Under the pieces are notes generated by a model. That model saw only the letters and a list, made by a program, of their open reading frames with translations, was not told the DNA's origin and searched no databases. DNA of 64,000 nt from Thermoflexibacter ruber (GTDB lineage: Bacteria; Bacteroidota; Bacteroidia; Cytophagales; Thermoflexibacteraceae). The first letter of the stretch is position 1. The number at the start of each line of letters is the position of its first letter. The stretch is taken from contig NZ_FONY01000009.1 in NCBI RefSeq assembly GCF_900113045.1, positions 1 to 64,000 on the forward strand, read 5' to 3'. The translations under genes were made by a program, and so were the position numbers. This document shows positions 27,824 through 36,600 of the stretch, in pieces.

Positions 27824-29329
27824 ATGCAAATTTTAAAGAAACTTGCCTCAGACACAGCCTATTATGGTCTAAGTAGCATTGTAGGCAGAGTATTGAACTA
27901 TTTACTTGTTCCATTTTATACGGCGGTCTTCGTAGCCAAAGACTATGGCATCATGTCCGATTTTTATGCCAAAGCCGCTATTTTTAATGTGATTTATCTT
28001 TTTGGTATGGAAACAGCCTATTTCCGCTTTGCCTCCAAAAAAGAAAACTCACCCCAAGAAATCTATCAAACCACTTTAAGTGCTATTTGCCTAAGTTCTC
28101 TGCTTTTCTCTTCCTCGCTGATACTTTTTTCTAAGTCCTTAGCAAATCTAATGCAATACCCTGATAGGCAAATAGATGTAATTATTTTTGCCTTACTTTT
28201 TGGCGTTGATGCGATAGTAGCTATTCCCTTTGCTCGCTTGCGACAAGAAAACAAAGCCAAGCAATTTGCCCTCATCAAAATCAGCAATATTTTGATGAAT
28301 ATTCTCCTCAATATTTTTTTCTTGTATTTCTGCCATCATATTTTAACTGATTCTTCTGATTTTTGGTTTGGCTTCTCCAACTTAAAACCCACAATTGCCC
28401 ATATTTACCAGCCTGAAAACGCCTTGACTTATGTTTTTGGCATCAATCTTTTTGTTAATTTTTTACAATTATTTTTCCTCCGCCAAACCTTCAAAGGATT
28501 TAAGTTTCAGTTCCCTTCTGCTCGCCTCAAAGAAATGTTGGTGTATGCTTATCCTTTGCTTTTCACGGGCTTAGCAGGAGCAGTGAACGAGGTTTTGGAC
28601 AGGGATTTGCTCAAATATTGGCTTCCTGTGGGATTTTATGCAGGAAAAACAAGTTTAGATGCTTTGGGCATTTACTCGGCTTGTTATAAATTGTCGATTT
28701 TTATTTCTTTGGCAGTGCAGGCATTCCGATACGCAGGCGAGCCTTTTTTCTTTTCCAAAGCCGAGGACAAAAACTCGCCAGAACTTTTTGCCAAAGTAAT
28801 GCACTACTTTATTATTGTCTTGTCTTTCATGTACTTAGCTGTTAGCGTAAACTTGGACATATTGCAATTTTTTCTTAGGAAAGAAGAATACAGAGAAGGC
28901 ATTAATATTGTGCCGTTCTTGCTCTTGGCTAATCTTTTTTTAGGGGTTTACTATAACCTGACTGTTTGGTTCAAAGTTACAGATAAAACCTACTTTAGCC
29001 TGATATTCAGTGGAGTAGGTTCGTTGATTACAGTAGTTGGGAACTTGTTACTGATTCCAATGTTGGGGTACATGGGCAGTGCCTTAGTAACATTGCTTTG
29101 TTATTTCAGTATGAGTGCTTTGTGCTACGGTTATGGGCAAAAATATTATCCTATTCCGTACAGTTTAAAGTCGGCTTTGGGGTATATCGGCTTAGCAAGT
29201 GTGTTGATATTGATTCATTATCAGATAGATTTTGGGAGTCTTATTCCTAACTTTTTATTTCATAACTTTTTGATAGTGTTATTTTTAGGGGTGGTGTATT
29301 GGCTGGAGGTCAAAACTGTAAAGCAATAA
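27824..29329 (+). CDS. Oligosaccharide flippase (Wzx/MATE-like polysaccharide biosynthesis protein)
   Basis: A 501-aa inner-membrane protein with 12-14 hydrophobic helices of the polysaccharide biosynthesis/flippase (MOP exporter) superfamily. The N-terminus (KLASDTAYYGLSSIVGRVLN) is typical. Members flip lipid-linked glycans or lipid II-like substrates. There is no adjacent capsule or O-antigen cluster, so a general role in envelope glycans is the best guess. Its ATG follows the stop of the HupE-like gene with no space. It converges with tsf, and the terminator at 29328-29360 stands between them. Confidence 0.88.
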   Translation: MQILKKLASDTAYYGLSSIVGRVLNYLLVPFYTAVFVAKDYGIMSDFYAKAAIFNVIYLFGMETAYFRFASKKENSPQEIYQTTLSAICLSSLLFSSSLILFSKSLANLMQYPDRQIDVIIFALLFGVDAIVAIPFARLRQENKAKQFALIKISNILMNILLNIFFLYFCHHILTDSSDFWFGFSNLKPTIAHIYQPENALTYVFGINLFVNFLQLFFLRQTFKGFKFQFPSARLKEMLVYAYPLLFTGLAGAVNEVLDRDLLKYWLPVGFYAGKTSLDALGIYSACYKLSIFISLAVQAFRYAGEPFFFSKAEDKNSPELFAKVMHYFIIVLSFMYLAVSVNLDILQFFLRKEEYREGINIVPFLLLANLFLGVYYNLTVWFKVTDKTYFSLIFSGVGSLITVVGNLLLIPMLGYMGSALVTLLCYFSMSALCYGYGQKYYPIPYSLKSALGYIGLASVLILIHYQIDFGSLIPNFLFHNFLIVLFLGVVYWLEVKTVKQ

Positions 29330-29360
29330 AAAAACAGGATTAGAATTTCTCTAATCCTGT
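29328..29360 (-). terminator. Terminator of tsf
   Basis: Stem ACAGGATTAGA/TCTAATCCTGT (29334-29344 with 29350-29360), five-base loop. On the minus strand it is followed by a run of T (A-run at 29328-29334), so it ends the tsf transcript; it lacks a T-run in the plus direction. Confidence 0.8.
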
Positions 29361-29385
29361 ATGTAAAGAAAGAAATATCTATTTA

Positions 29386-30216
29386 CTAAGCACCTACAGC
29401 TACTCTCTTGAAAGCGGATACTGTCAAGCCTTTTTGTACGCCTTCCAAATATTGAGCGATAGATTTAGTATTGTCTTTGACAAACTCTTGGTTCAGCAAA
29501 GTATTGTCTTTGTAAAACTTATTGAGTTTTCCCAAAGCAATTTTTTCTAACATAGCTTCTGGCTTGCCTTCTTGTCTTGCCTGCTCCTTGCCAATTTCTA
29601 TTTCTCTCTCGATAATCGTAGGGGCGACATCGTCTTTATCTACTGCAACAGGCTTCATTGCTGCTATTTGCATAGCTACATCTTTACCCGCTTCTTCTAC
29701 GCTTCCTCCATTGACATTTTTCAAGGCTACTAATACCCCTACTCTTGTTCCATGCAAATAAGAAACTATTTTTTCACCAGAGATGGTTTCATAAGCACCT
29801 ACCTCGATTTTCTCCCCAATTTTACCAATAATCTCAGTCAAGAGTTCGCTTACTGTTTTTCCTTCTATAGACAATCCGTTAATTTCCTCAATAGAAGCAG
29901 GTTTCGTTTCGAATACCTTGTCCAAAATCTTGTTTCCAAGAGCCACAAAGTCCTCATTCTTAGCTACGAAGTCTGTTTCACAGTTCAAAGAAATAATGAC
30001 TCCTTCTGTTTTTGCTTCGTTTGTTTTGATGAAGATAGCTCCTTCGCTTGCTGTACGGTCAGCACGTGCGGCGGAGATTTTTTGACCTTTTTTGCGGAGA
30101 ATGTCGATGGCTTTCTCAAAATCGCCTTCGGCTTCTGTCAAGGCTTTTTTGCAATCCATCATGCCTGCCCCTGTCAGTTGCCTTAATTTATTTACGTCTT
30201 GTGCTTTGATTTCCAT
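29386..30216 (-). CDS. tsf: Translation elongation factor Ts
   Basis: Guanine-nucleotide exchange factor for EF-Tu. The N-terminal helix-turn-helix (DVNKLRQLTGAGMMDCKKAL) and the TDFVAKNEDF exchange motif in NCETDFVAKN are intact; the two core domains follow to residue 276. Length is normal. rpsB, usually directly upstream in bacteria, is not here. Instead a 56-codon frame (30321-30491) and then an SDR gene lie upstream on the same strand. Confidence 0.97.
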   Translation of the reverse strand: MEIKAQDVNKLRQLTGAGMMDCKKALTEAEGDFEKAIDILRKKGQKISAARADRTASEGAIFIKTNEAKTEGVIISLNCETDFVAKNEDFVALGNKILDKVFETKPASIEEINGLSIEGKTVSELLTEIIGKIGEKIEVGAYETISGEKIVSYLHGTRVGVLVALKNVNGGSVEEAGKDVAMQIAAMKPVAVDKDDVAPTIIEREIEIGKEQARQEGKPEAMLEKIALGKLNKFYKDNTLLNQEFVKDNTKSIAQYLEGVQKGLTVSAFKRVAVGA

Positions 30217-30320
30217 TGGTTTGATTCAATTAAAAAAACTGTAATGTTGCTTATTTTGTCAGATAAAATATTTTTCAAAAACGAAAAAATCTGAGTAGTA
30301 CGCTATTTTTTAAGATAAAA

Positions 30321-30491
30321 TTATTTCTTCTTACCTTTATAAATAGCAGTAGCTTCTTCTTTTAACTTGTTCATCTCCTCACGGATAGCAGACAAAGCGG
30401 TATTGTCGCGTTCTGCTTTTTTCTTTTTAAACTGCTCTGCTTGTTGAATTTTTAAGCTATTCAACTTGCTCTCGATTTCTGCGATATTCAT
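30321..30491 (-). CDS. Small lysine/glutamate-rich protein (56 aa), probably coiled coil
   Basis: A 56-codon frame on the minus strand, ATG at 30491, stop at 30321. Start MNIAEIESKLNSLKIQQAEQ; end EEATAIYKGKKK. It is charged, has heptad-like spacing of Leu and Ile, and is probably one or two helices. The frame is well defined and the flanks are non-coding, so I think it is real. It lies 104 bases upstream of tsf on the same strand, where rpsB would be expected. A TAATTTTG box at 30567-30574 may start a shared transcript. Function unknown. Confidence 0.65.
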   Translation of the reverse strand: MNIAEIESKLNSLKIQQAEQFKKKKAERDNTALSAIREEMNKLKEEATAIYKGKKK

Positions 30492-30651
30492 TGTTTATCT
30501 TGGATTAAATGTTGCCAACTTATTACTACAAAAAGAGATTTTCACCACCTCTTTCAAATTGAGGTGCAAAATTATGAAATTCTATTCATATTTGCTAAAA
30601 TTTTTGTTAATTAAATTGTGAATTAAAGTTGTATTTTATGGGAATTCTCTC

Positions 30652-31434
30652 TCAGCTATTGAGTTTTACAAACCCTCCGTCAATTGGATAATCACAACCT
30701 GTAATAAAACCTGCCTCGTCAGAACACAGAAATAAAGCTAAGGCAGCTACTTCCTCTGGCTTACCCATACGTCCAATGGGTTGAGATTGGGATAGTTTCT
30801 CAAAAACTTCTTTTTCCTTACCTACGTAATTTTTAGCGATAAACCCATCTACAAAGGGAGTATGTACCCTTGCTGGGGAAATACTATTACAGCGTATATG
30901 ATAGGGCAGGTAATCTTTGGCTACTGACAGGGTCATGCTTATCACTGCTCCTTTGCTCATAGAATAAGCAAAACGGTCTGCTATGCCCACCAAAGCCGCT
31001 ACAGAAGCCATGTTTAGTATTACCCCGCCGCCTTGATTTTTCATTTGGGGTACGACTGCATACAGCATATTGTAAACCCCTTTGATATTTACATTTACAA
31101 TACGCTCAAAATCTGCTTCTGAAGTATTCTCTAAGTTCCCCACATGTGCAATCCCTGCATTATTCACCAATATATGAATATCTCCTATTTCTTGCTTAAT
31201 TTTGTGAATTGTGCTAAATACTTCCTGCTGATTGGCTACATTACAAGCAAAACACTGCGCTTCCCCACCTTGCCTACGAATTTCATCTACTGTGTCTTGC
31301 GCACTATCTTGATGAATGTCGATGATACAGACCTGTGCACCCTGCTGAGAAAAAAGCAAGGCGATGCTCTTCCCTATTCCACTGCCCGCTCCAGTGATAA
31401 CGGCATTCTTACCTGAAAAATCAAATAATGGCAT
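30652..31434 (-). CDS. SDR-family oxidoreductase
   Basis: Classical short-chain dehydrogenase/reductase, 260 aa. It has the dinucleotide-binding TGAGSGIGKS, the acidic NAD-selecting IIDIHQ after strand 2, NNAGIAHVG, the catalytic Ser in NMASVAAL, and Y-S-M-S-K at the active site, then PIGRMGKPEEVAALALFLCSDEA and FITGCDYPIDGG. The Asp after strand 2 suggests NAD rather than NADP. The substrate is unknown; the C-terminal pattern is that of 3-oxoacyl-ACP-reductase-like and alcohol/sugar dehydrogenases. It stands alone. Confidence 0.9.
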   Translation of the reverse strand: MPLFDFSGKNAVITGAGSGIGKSIALLFSQQGAQVCIIDIHQDSAQDTVDEIRRQGGEAQCFACNVANQQEVFSTIHKIKQEIGDIHILVNNAGIAHVGNLENTSEADFERIVNVNIKGVYNMLYAVVPQMKNQGGGVILNMASVAALVGIADRFAYSMSKGAVISMTLSVAKDYLPYHIRCNSISPARVHTPFVDGFIAKNYVGKEKEVFEKLSQSQPIGRMGKPEEVAALALFLCSDEAGFITGCDYPIDGGFVKLNS

Positions 31435-31624
31435 AATTTTTTAAAATTAGAATTTTCATTATTATCTGCAAAATTATTATTTTTGTAAGTTTAATTGATA
31501 TAAATACAAAACTTATCTTTTTTATTACAACATGCGTTTTTTAGTTTTTTCAATTATCGAGCAGCAAAGTAAGGAAAACCAACTGTCTGTTTAATATTTA
31601 TGAAACTTTCGCTTCCTATAATTC

Positions 31625-32416
31625 ATGACAAATGTAAAGAAAATTGCTTTGCTGGGATTTTGCTTATGTTTTTCGTTACGGCTCTTTGCAGAGGAGCTAA
31701 AAATAAACGGGGTATATAATGGCATTAATCTACACATACAAAATCCACATGATGGGAGCAGCAACTACTGCATTTCTGCTATTTATGTGAATGGGGTACA
31801 AATAAAAACACCTTCTTCTACTGTTATAACGCTTGATTTAGGGAGCATGAATTTCAAAATAGGAGATAAAATAGAAGTAAGGATTGTTCATCAAGACAAG
31901 TGCAAACCCAAGATAATGAACCCTAACGCACTTTTGGTAAGGGGAGAATTTCATTTTGGGAAGTTAAAAGTAGATGAAGAAGGACTTTACTGGGAAGGTA
32001 GAAGTGAAAGCGAAAATGGACAGTATTTTATAGAAACTTTTAAAAATAGTTCTTGGCAAGCAGAAAAAGCAATACTTGCCAAAGGCACAAGAGGAGTAAA
32101 TAATTATACTCAGCAAGTAAATCATACTGCTGGACTGAATAAATATAGAATCAAATACATAGATAGCCCTGAAAAGTTCTATTATTCTGATGAAATAGAA
32201 TTTATTTCTGACAAAGAAAAAGTATATTTCTATCCTAAAAATGTGTCCACTACCATATATTTTTCCAAAGTAGTTAAGTATGAGATATTAGACGCTAATC
32301 ATAAGTCCGTACTCAAAGGTAGTGGAAATGAAATAGACTGCTCTTCATTGCTATCAGGTACTTACTATCTACTTTACAACAACCGCACCGAACAGTTTTA
32401 TAAAAAGCCCAATTAG
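31625..32416 (+). CDS. Secreted protein with a degraded type IX-secretion-like C-terminal region
   Basis: A 263-aa exported protein (signal peptide to about residue 22, LCFSLRLFAEE). The N-terminal half (about 25-110) looks like a beta-sandwich (GVYNGINLHIQNPHDGSS and VYVNG-like strands). The last 65 residues resemble the type A sorting domain of type IX secretion: a YPKNVSTTIYF start in place of YPNP, VVKYEILDANHKSVLKGSG, IDCSSLLSGTYYLLY, ending in K. Several usual residues are changed, so it may be a vestigial or variant signal. No close family recognised. It converges with the PLP-enzyme gene, five bases apart. Confidence 0.65.
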   Translation: MTNVKKIALLGFCLCFSLRLFAEELKINGVYNGINLHIQNPHDGSSNYCISAIYVNGVQIKTPSSTVITLDLGSMNFKIGDKIEVRIVHQDKCKPKIMNPNALLVRGEFHFGKLKVDEEGLYWEGRSESENGQYFIETFKNSSWQAEKAILAKGTRGVNNYTQQVNHTAGLNKYRIKYIDSPEKFYYSDEIEFISDKEKVYFYPKNVSTTIYFSKVVKYEILDANHKSVLKGSGNEIDCSSLLSGTYYLLYNNRTEQFYKKPN

Positions 32417-32421
32417 ATATG

Positions 32422-33561
32422 CTATCCAAGTGCTTGGGCTAAGTCTGCTATCAAATCCTCAGCATCTTCTATGCCTATGCTTAGGCGAATCAAAGAATCC
32501 TTTAATCCTGCTTTTTCTCGTTCAGCTTTAGGGATACTGGCGTGTGTCATAGTCGCAGGGTGTCCACAAAGCGACTCTACTCCCCCCAAAGACTCTGCTA
32601 AGGAGAACAATTTGAAGTTTTCTAAAACCTTGATAGCAGTAGCTACGCTGTCATCTTTCAAGGTAAAAGACAACATTCCTCCAAATCCGCGCATTTGCTT
32701 TTTAGCAATGTCGTGATTGGGGTGTGAAGGAAGGCTTGGATGCCAAACTTTGTCTATTTTAGGGTGATTTTGTAGGAACTGTACTATTTTTTCTCCATTG
32801 GCGCAGTGTGCTTGCATACGCAAATGCAAGGTTTTGATGCCTCTTAAAACCAAAAAGCAATCTTGGGGTGCAGGTACCGCACCACACGCATTTTGCAAGA
32901 AGGCAAACTGCTGCGCTAAATCATCATGGTTTGTAACCAAAGCACCCATAACTACGTCAGAGTGTCCCGCTATGTATTTTGTAACAGAGTGCATCACTAT
33001 ATCTGCCCCCAAATCCAAAGGAGTTTGCAAATAAGGGGAAGCAAAAGTATTGTCCACTGCAAGCAAAGTTCCGTATTCGTGAGCGATTTTTGCTACTGCC
33101 TCTATGTCAATGATGTTCAGCAGAGGATTGGTAGGCGTTTCTATCCAAACTAATTTTGTTTGGGAGTTCATAAAAGTACGGATATTCTCTGCCTTGTCCA
33201 TTGGGACAAAGTGAAATTTGATGCCGTACTTTTCAAAAACACGCTTAAAAATGCGATAAGTGCCACCATATAAGTCATTACACGCTACTACTTCATCATT
33301 AGGATTTAAGAGTTTAATTACCGTATCTATTGCGCCCATGCCAGACGAGAAGCAAAAGCCATGCTTCCCATTTTCTAATGCTGCAATGCTTGCTTGGAGT
33401 GCGTTGCGCGTAGGGTTTTGAGTACGAGCGTACTCATAGCCTTTGTGGTTGCCGGGAGAGGCTTGTACGTAGGTAGAGGTTTGGTAGATAGGAGTCATAA
33501 TAGCCCCTGTCGATGGGTCTGGTTCTACTCCTGCATGAACTGCTTTGGTGGCAAATTTCAT
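32422..33561 (-). CDS. Trans-sulfuration PLP enzyme (cystathionine gamma-synthase/lyase family)
   Basis: PLP-dependent enzyme of 379 aa in the Cys/Met metabolism family. It shows GYEYARTQNPTRNALQ, the SSGMGAI site, WIETPTNPLLNI, and the PLP lysine in HSVTKYIAGHSDVVMG, then SLGGVESLCGHPATMTHASI. The motif set fits cystathionine gamma-synthase (metB) or cystathionine gamma-lyase; sequence alone does not separate them, so I give no symbol. It is 15 bases downstream of the OmpH-like gene on the same strand and probably shares its transcript, although the two are functionally unrelated. Confidence 0.93.
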   Translation of the reverse strand: MKFATKAVHAGVEPDPSTGAIMTPIYQTSTYVQASPGNHKGYEYARTQNPTRNALQASIAALENGKHGFCFSSGMGAIDTVIKLLNPNDEVVACNDLYGGTYRIFKRVFEKYGIKFHFVPMDKAENIRTFMNSQTKLVWIETPTNPLLNIIDIEAVAKIAHEYGTLLAVDNTFASPYLQTPLDLGADIVMHSVTKYIAGHSDVVMGALVTNHDDLAQQFAFLQNACGAVPAPQDCFLVLRGIKTLHLRMQAHCANGEKIVQFLQNHPKIDKVWHPSLPSHPNHDIAKKQMRGFGGMLSFTLKDDSVATAIKVLENFKLFSLAESLGGVESLCGHPATMTHASIPKAEREKAGLKDSLIRLSIGIEDAEDLIADLAQALG

Positions 33562-33576
33562 AAATTTTATACGTGG

Positions 33577-34206
33577 TTATTTATTTGGTTCGGTTTTAGA
33601 AGTAGTATTCTTTACTGCTTTATATCTATCATTCAATCCTTTTAAGACATCATTCGTAATATCTAATTTATCATTACTCAATAGGATAGTGCCTCCTTTT
33701 TGAAAGCCAAAGATAAATTGATAGTTTTTGTCTTTGTTATACTCTTTGAGGTAGGTAATCACAGAGTCAAGCCATTGAGCATTGAGCTTGCGTTCTGTTT
33801 CCATTAGCCCTGCCGCCAAGTTCTGCTCCTCTATTCTTAATGTTTGTTCTTTTTGCAAAAGAGAGGATTGCGTGTTTTTTGCCTCATTTTCAGTCATTAA
33901 ACCTGCACTGAATCTTTTTTGGAAACTTTCTGCCTCTTGTTGGAATTGTCTTTGTTTAAGCACCAGTTGTTTCTCTGCATTATTTCTACGTTCTTCCAAA
34001 TCTTTTTGTAAATCACTCACATAGTCATAGTTAAGTACTAAGCTATCTGTATTGATATACACCACTTGCTGACCAGCAGGTACGGAAGAGTTGCCTGTAC
34101 TTGATGAAGAAGTAGGCGAGGATGAGCTAAAATGTAAGTAGTACAATACAGCTACGGCGAAAAGTAAAACTATATTGAGAATAAGAGATATTTGATTAGT
34201 ATTCAC
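33577..34206 (-). CDS. Skp/OmpH-like periplasmic chaperone, membrane-anchored
   Basis: A 209-aa member of the Skp/OmpH family, which holds unfolded outer-membrane proteins in the periplasm. The N-terminal segment (ISLILNIVLLFAVAVLYYL) has no cleavage signature, so it is more likely a membrane anchor. After a Ser/Thr/Pro linker, residues 48-70 (VVYINTDSLVLNYDYV) match the strand region of Skp and a long charged coiled coil (75-150) forms the tentacles. The C-terminal part (YLKEYNKDKNYQFIFGFQKG, LDITNDVL) is also typical of the family. Likely co-transcribed with the PLP gene. Confidence 0.85.
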   Translation of the reverse strand: MNTNQISLILNIVLLFAVAVLYYLHFSSSSPTSSSSTGNSSVPAGQQVVYINTDSLVLNYDYVSDLQKDLEERRNNAEKQLVLKQRQFQQEAESFQKRFSAGLMTENEAKNTQSSLLQKEQTLRIEEQNLAAGLMETERKLNAQWLDSVITYLKEYNKDKNYQFIFGFQKGGTILLSNDKLDITNDVLKGLNDRYKAVKNTTSKTEPNK

Positions 34207-34338
34207 GATGTTATATGATTAATGTTTATTCTGATAAAATATAATTTTTTCAATACAAAGACTTACTGTCTTTTATAGAGTCGCAAAACTAAGGGAAATA
34301 CTTGAATATTCTACACCAAACAAGCGATTTTTTGATTT

Positions 34339-34776
34339 TCATGGTTTCCCTTTGACTTGCTTTTTAATTTTTTTCAGAAACTGTAAAAGTTTATCGTAGT
34401 CCGTATGCTCTTGCTGGCTAAAACTGACTTTTTGGTTTTCTAAAACCAAGTCTATTTGCTTAAAGACCTGATTATTAAATGTTTTAATTTCTATTTCTTC
34501 CCAAGAGGTAATAGCTTGAGCATCAAAAGTATAAGTACGAAAAAGATATTTTACAGAGATTTTTCCTTTGTCAATGAATAGACTTTTATGCCCTATGAGA
34601 ACTCGGATAGTAAACAAGAAAGTAACAATAAGGCTGATTAATACACCTCCATAGAGCCAAATAGATTGCTTTCCCTGAACTATGTAACCAATCAAGAGAA
34701 AGGAAATGCCATAGGTTACAGCAAGCAAGGCAAAAAGAACAAACTGAACGGCAGGTTTAGGTTTGCAAATAATCAT
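34339..34776 (-). CDS. Small membrane protein, PH-like C-terminal part
   Basis: A 145-aa protein with two transmembrane helices (about 12-32 and 40-60) and a C-terminal soluble part that looks like a bacterial PH-type beta domain (KISVKYLFRTYTFDAQAITS, WEEIEIKT). Such arrangements are common for membrane-associated small proteins of unknown function. It lies downstream of the bacilliredoxin gene, separated by a weak hairpin at 34799-34831. No specific function can be given. Confidence 0.6.
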   Translation of the reverse strand: MIICKPKPAVQFVLFALLAVTYGISFLLIGYIVQGKQSIWLYGGVLISLIVTFLFTIRVLIGHKSLFIDKGKISVKYLFRTYTFDAQAITSWEEIEIKTFNNQVFKQIDLVLENQKVSFSQQEHTDYDKLLQFLKKIKKQVKGKP

Positions 34777-34794
34777 CTAAATAGATTTAAAAAT

Positions 34795-34831
34795 AAAAGA
34801 CGTACCAAGCTGTTTCCCAACTTAATACGTC
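34795..34831 (-). terminator. Candidate terminator of the bacilliredoxin gene
   Basis: GACGTA/TACGTC (34799-34804 with 34826-34831) with inner AAG/CTT pairs after a two-base mismatch and an 11-base loop. On the minus strand it is followed by TTTTATTTTT. A modest terminator between the bacilliredoxin and the PH-like gene. Confidence 0.5.
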
Positions 34832-34848
34832 AAAGTAGAAAATAAAAT

Positions 34849-35271
34849 CTATGCTACTGAGCAAAATTCCTCAAAAGCCTCTTCTAAATGCTCAGCTATC
34901 ATTTCCGCATTTCTTCCCTCTATGTGATGACGCTCAATAAAATGCACTAAATCGCCATCTTTGAAAATAGCGATAGAAGGCGAGGAGGGAGGATAAGGCA
35001 AAAGGTGCTTTCTGGCAGTTTCTACGGCTTCCTTGTCCACCCCTGCGAAGACAGTAACTAAATGGTCTGGCTTTACCTCAGCATTTTTCAATGCCAATTT
35101 TACTCCCGGACGTGCCGCACCTGCCGCACAACCACAAACAGAATTTATTACCAAGAGTGTAATCCCATTTCTTTTCAGAGCTTCCTCTACCTGCTCTGGC
35201 GTAGTCAAATCTTCGAAACCTACTGAAGTCAAATCTTGCTTCATTGGCGTAGTCAAATATTCTGGATACAT
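34849..35271 (-). CDS. Bacilliredoxin (BrxA/BrxB, YphP/YqiW family)
   Basis: A 140-aa thiol-disulfide protein. The catalytic motif is C46-G-C48 (VINSVCGCAAGAARPG), the hallmark of BrxA/BrxB, which removes bacillithiol from mixed disulfides on proteins. LVTVFAGVDKEAV and SPSIAIFKDGDLVHFIERHHIEGR are further family segments. Its presence implies bacillithiol as the low-molecular-weight thiol, which fits Bacteroidota, but no biosynthesis genes are in the window. Its start is directly preceded by heptamer repeats (35276-35296). In Cytophagales it is widespread; I do not assign A or B. Confidence 0.93.
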   Translation of the reverse strand: MYPEYLTTPMKQDLTSVGFEDLTTPEQVEEALKRNGITLLVINSVCGCAAGAARPGVKLALKNAEVKPDHLVTVFAGVDKEAVETARKHLLPYPPSSPSIAIFKDGDLVHFIERHHIEGRNAEMIAEHLEEAFEEFCSVA

Positions 35272-35275
35272 TTTT

Positions 35276-35296
35276 AGTTATAAGTTATGAGTTATT
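35276..35296. repeat. Three 7-base tandem units (AGTTATN)
   Basis: AGTTATA, AGTTATG, AGTTATT in direct succession, four bases from the start codon of the bacilliredoxin gene (minus strand). On the coding strand this reads NATAACT, the same unit form seen just upstream of the gene at 14142. Confidence 0.5.
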
Positions 35297-35392
35297 AATT
35301 TTCTTAATACGGCATGAGGAATCGTTTATAAAATAACTGCTTTCTCAGACTGTATTTAACTATTTTCAAACAATTTTAAATCCTTAACACTT

Positions 35393-35743
35393 TTACATAA
35401 ATCCAAGTTCCAATCTTGCGGCTTCTGACATCATTTCCATCGTATAGGGTGGGTCAAAAGTCAGCTCTACCGTTACATCATTTACCCCTTCCATGTGCTT
35501 GACCTTATTCTCGACCTCTACGGGAATCTCCTCCGCAGAGGGACAGGCAGGAGAGGTCAAGGTCATGCGAATAAATACATTGTTTACAGGATAAACCGTC
35601 AGTTCGTATATCAAACCCAGTTCCCATATATCTACAGGAATTTCAGGGTCATAAATTGTTTTTAAGGTTTCCACTACTCTATCTCGTAAGTTTTCTTCTA
35701 CTGGTAGTGTTTGTTGTTCTACTACTAATTGTCCTTGTTCCAT
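35393..35743 (-). CDS. DUF59/MIP18-family Fe-S assembly protein (SufT-like)
   Basis: A 116-aa protein of the MIP18/DUF59 family, which assists late Fe-S cluster transfer (SufT-like) and multi-protein maturation. The typical segment is visible: LRDRVVETLKTIYDPEIPVDIWELGLIYEL, with the conserved Asp-Pro and the cysteine in TSPACPSAEEIP, then GVNDVTVELTFDPPYTM. Three bases after sufE, so the two form an operon and act in the SUF pathway. The rest of the SUF genes is not in the window. Confidence 0.9.
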   Translation of the reverse strand: MEQGQLVVEQQTLPVEENLRDRVVETLKTIYDPEIPVDIWELGLIYELTVYPVNNVFIRMTLTSPACPSAEEIPVEVENKVKHMEGVNDVTVELTFDPPYTMEMMSEAARLELGFM

Positions 35744-35746
35744 TGG

Positions 35747-36169
35747 CTAAACTTCTTGGGTTTGGTACGCAAAAGCGTAAAGTTTTACTTGCTTGACCAA
35801 AGAGGCAAATCCATTAGAGCGGTTCATGGAAAGCATCTGACGCAAGCCAATTTTATCTATGAAATACAAGTCAGCTTTGACGATGTCCTCTGCTTTTTGG
35901 TTAGAAAGTACGCGCACCACTAAGCTCACCAATCCTTTGACCAGCGTAGAATCGCTATCTCCATAAAATAGGACTTTGCCCTCTTGGATATAGGGATGTA
36001 CCCACACCTTGGATTGGCAACCTTTGATGAGTTTATCGTCTGTTCTAAACTGCTCAGGATAAGGAGGTAAGTTTTTCCCCAATTCAATGATATAGTTGTA
36101 ACTATCATTTCTATTGTCAAAAATGGAAAACTCCTCTATAATTTCGTCTTGTATTTCGTTAATGGTCAT
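35747..36169 (-). CDS. sufE: SufE-family cysteine-desulfurase activator
   Basis: SufE accepts sulfur from SufS and passes it to SufBCD. A 140-aa protein with the accepting cysteine C51 in LIKGCQSKVWV, a downstream GDSDSTLVKGLVSLVVRVLSN segment and a closing NRSNGFASLVKQVKLYA helix. Both the length and the motifs are normal for the family. It directly precedes the DUF59 gene. A TAAATTTG-type -7 box at 36273-36280 on the same strand may be the promoter. Start at 36169 fits the usual short N-terminal helix. Confidence 0.93.
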   Translation of the reverse strand: MTINEIQDEIIEEFSIFDNRNDSYNYIIELGKNLPPYPEQFRTDDKLIKGCQSKVWVHPYIQEGKVLFYGDSDSTLVKGLVSLVVRVLSNQKAEDIVKADLYFIDKIGLRQMLSMNRSNGFASLVKQVKLYAFAYQTQEV

Positions 36170-36600
36170 TAATATTTATTATTGATTGTTAGATAGTTAA
36201 TCTTTGTGTAAGTAAGTTTTGTTATTTATGCTTTAATGCGATTAGTTCTATTTTATCTTGCTAATTTTCCTGCAAATTTAGAATGATTTTAAATAAGAAC
36301 GATTGTTTTAATAACAATATTTATTGGGCTTTTGTTACAATCATTCGCTAAAAATTAAGTCTTGTTTAAGTATATTCACACCAATTTCTTAATAAATGAC
36401 GGCTATGTGGCTACATAATTCGATTTTTTCACAAAATCTTTTGAAGCCTAAAATAGAGGTATTCTTAGGTCAAATCTATAACTTTAAGAGACAAAATTAA
36501 AGGAGACAAAATCAAAGTCAGAGTTTTACTATTTGATTTTCAGTAGATTACTTTTTATTCTTAGATGATTAATTCATCTAAATTGTTACCAGCTATTTAT

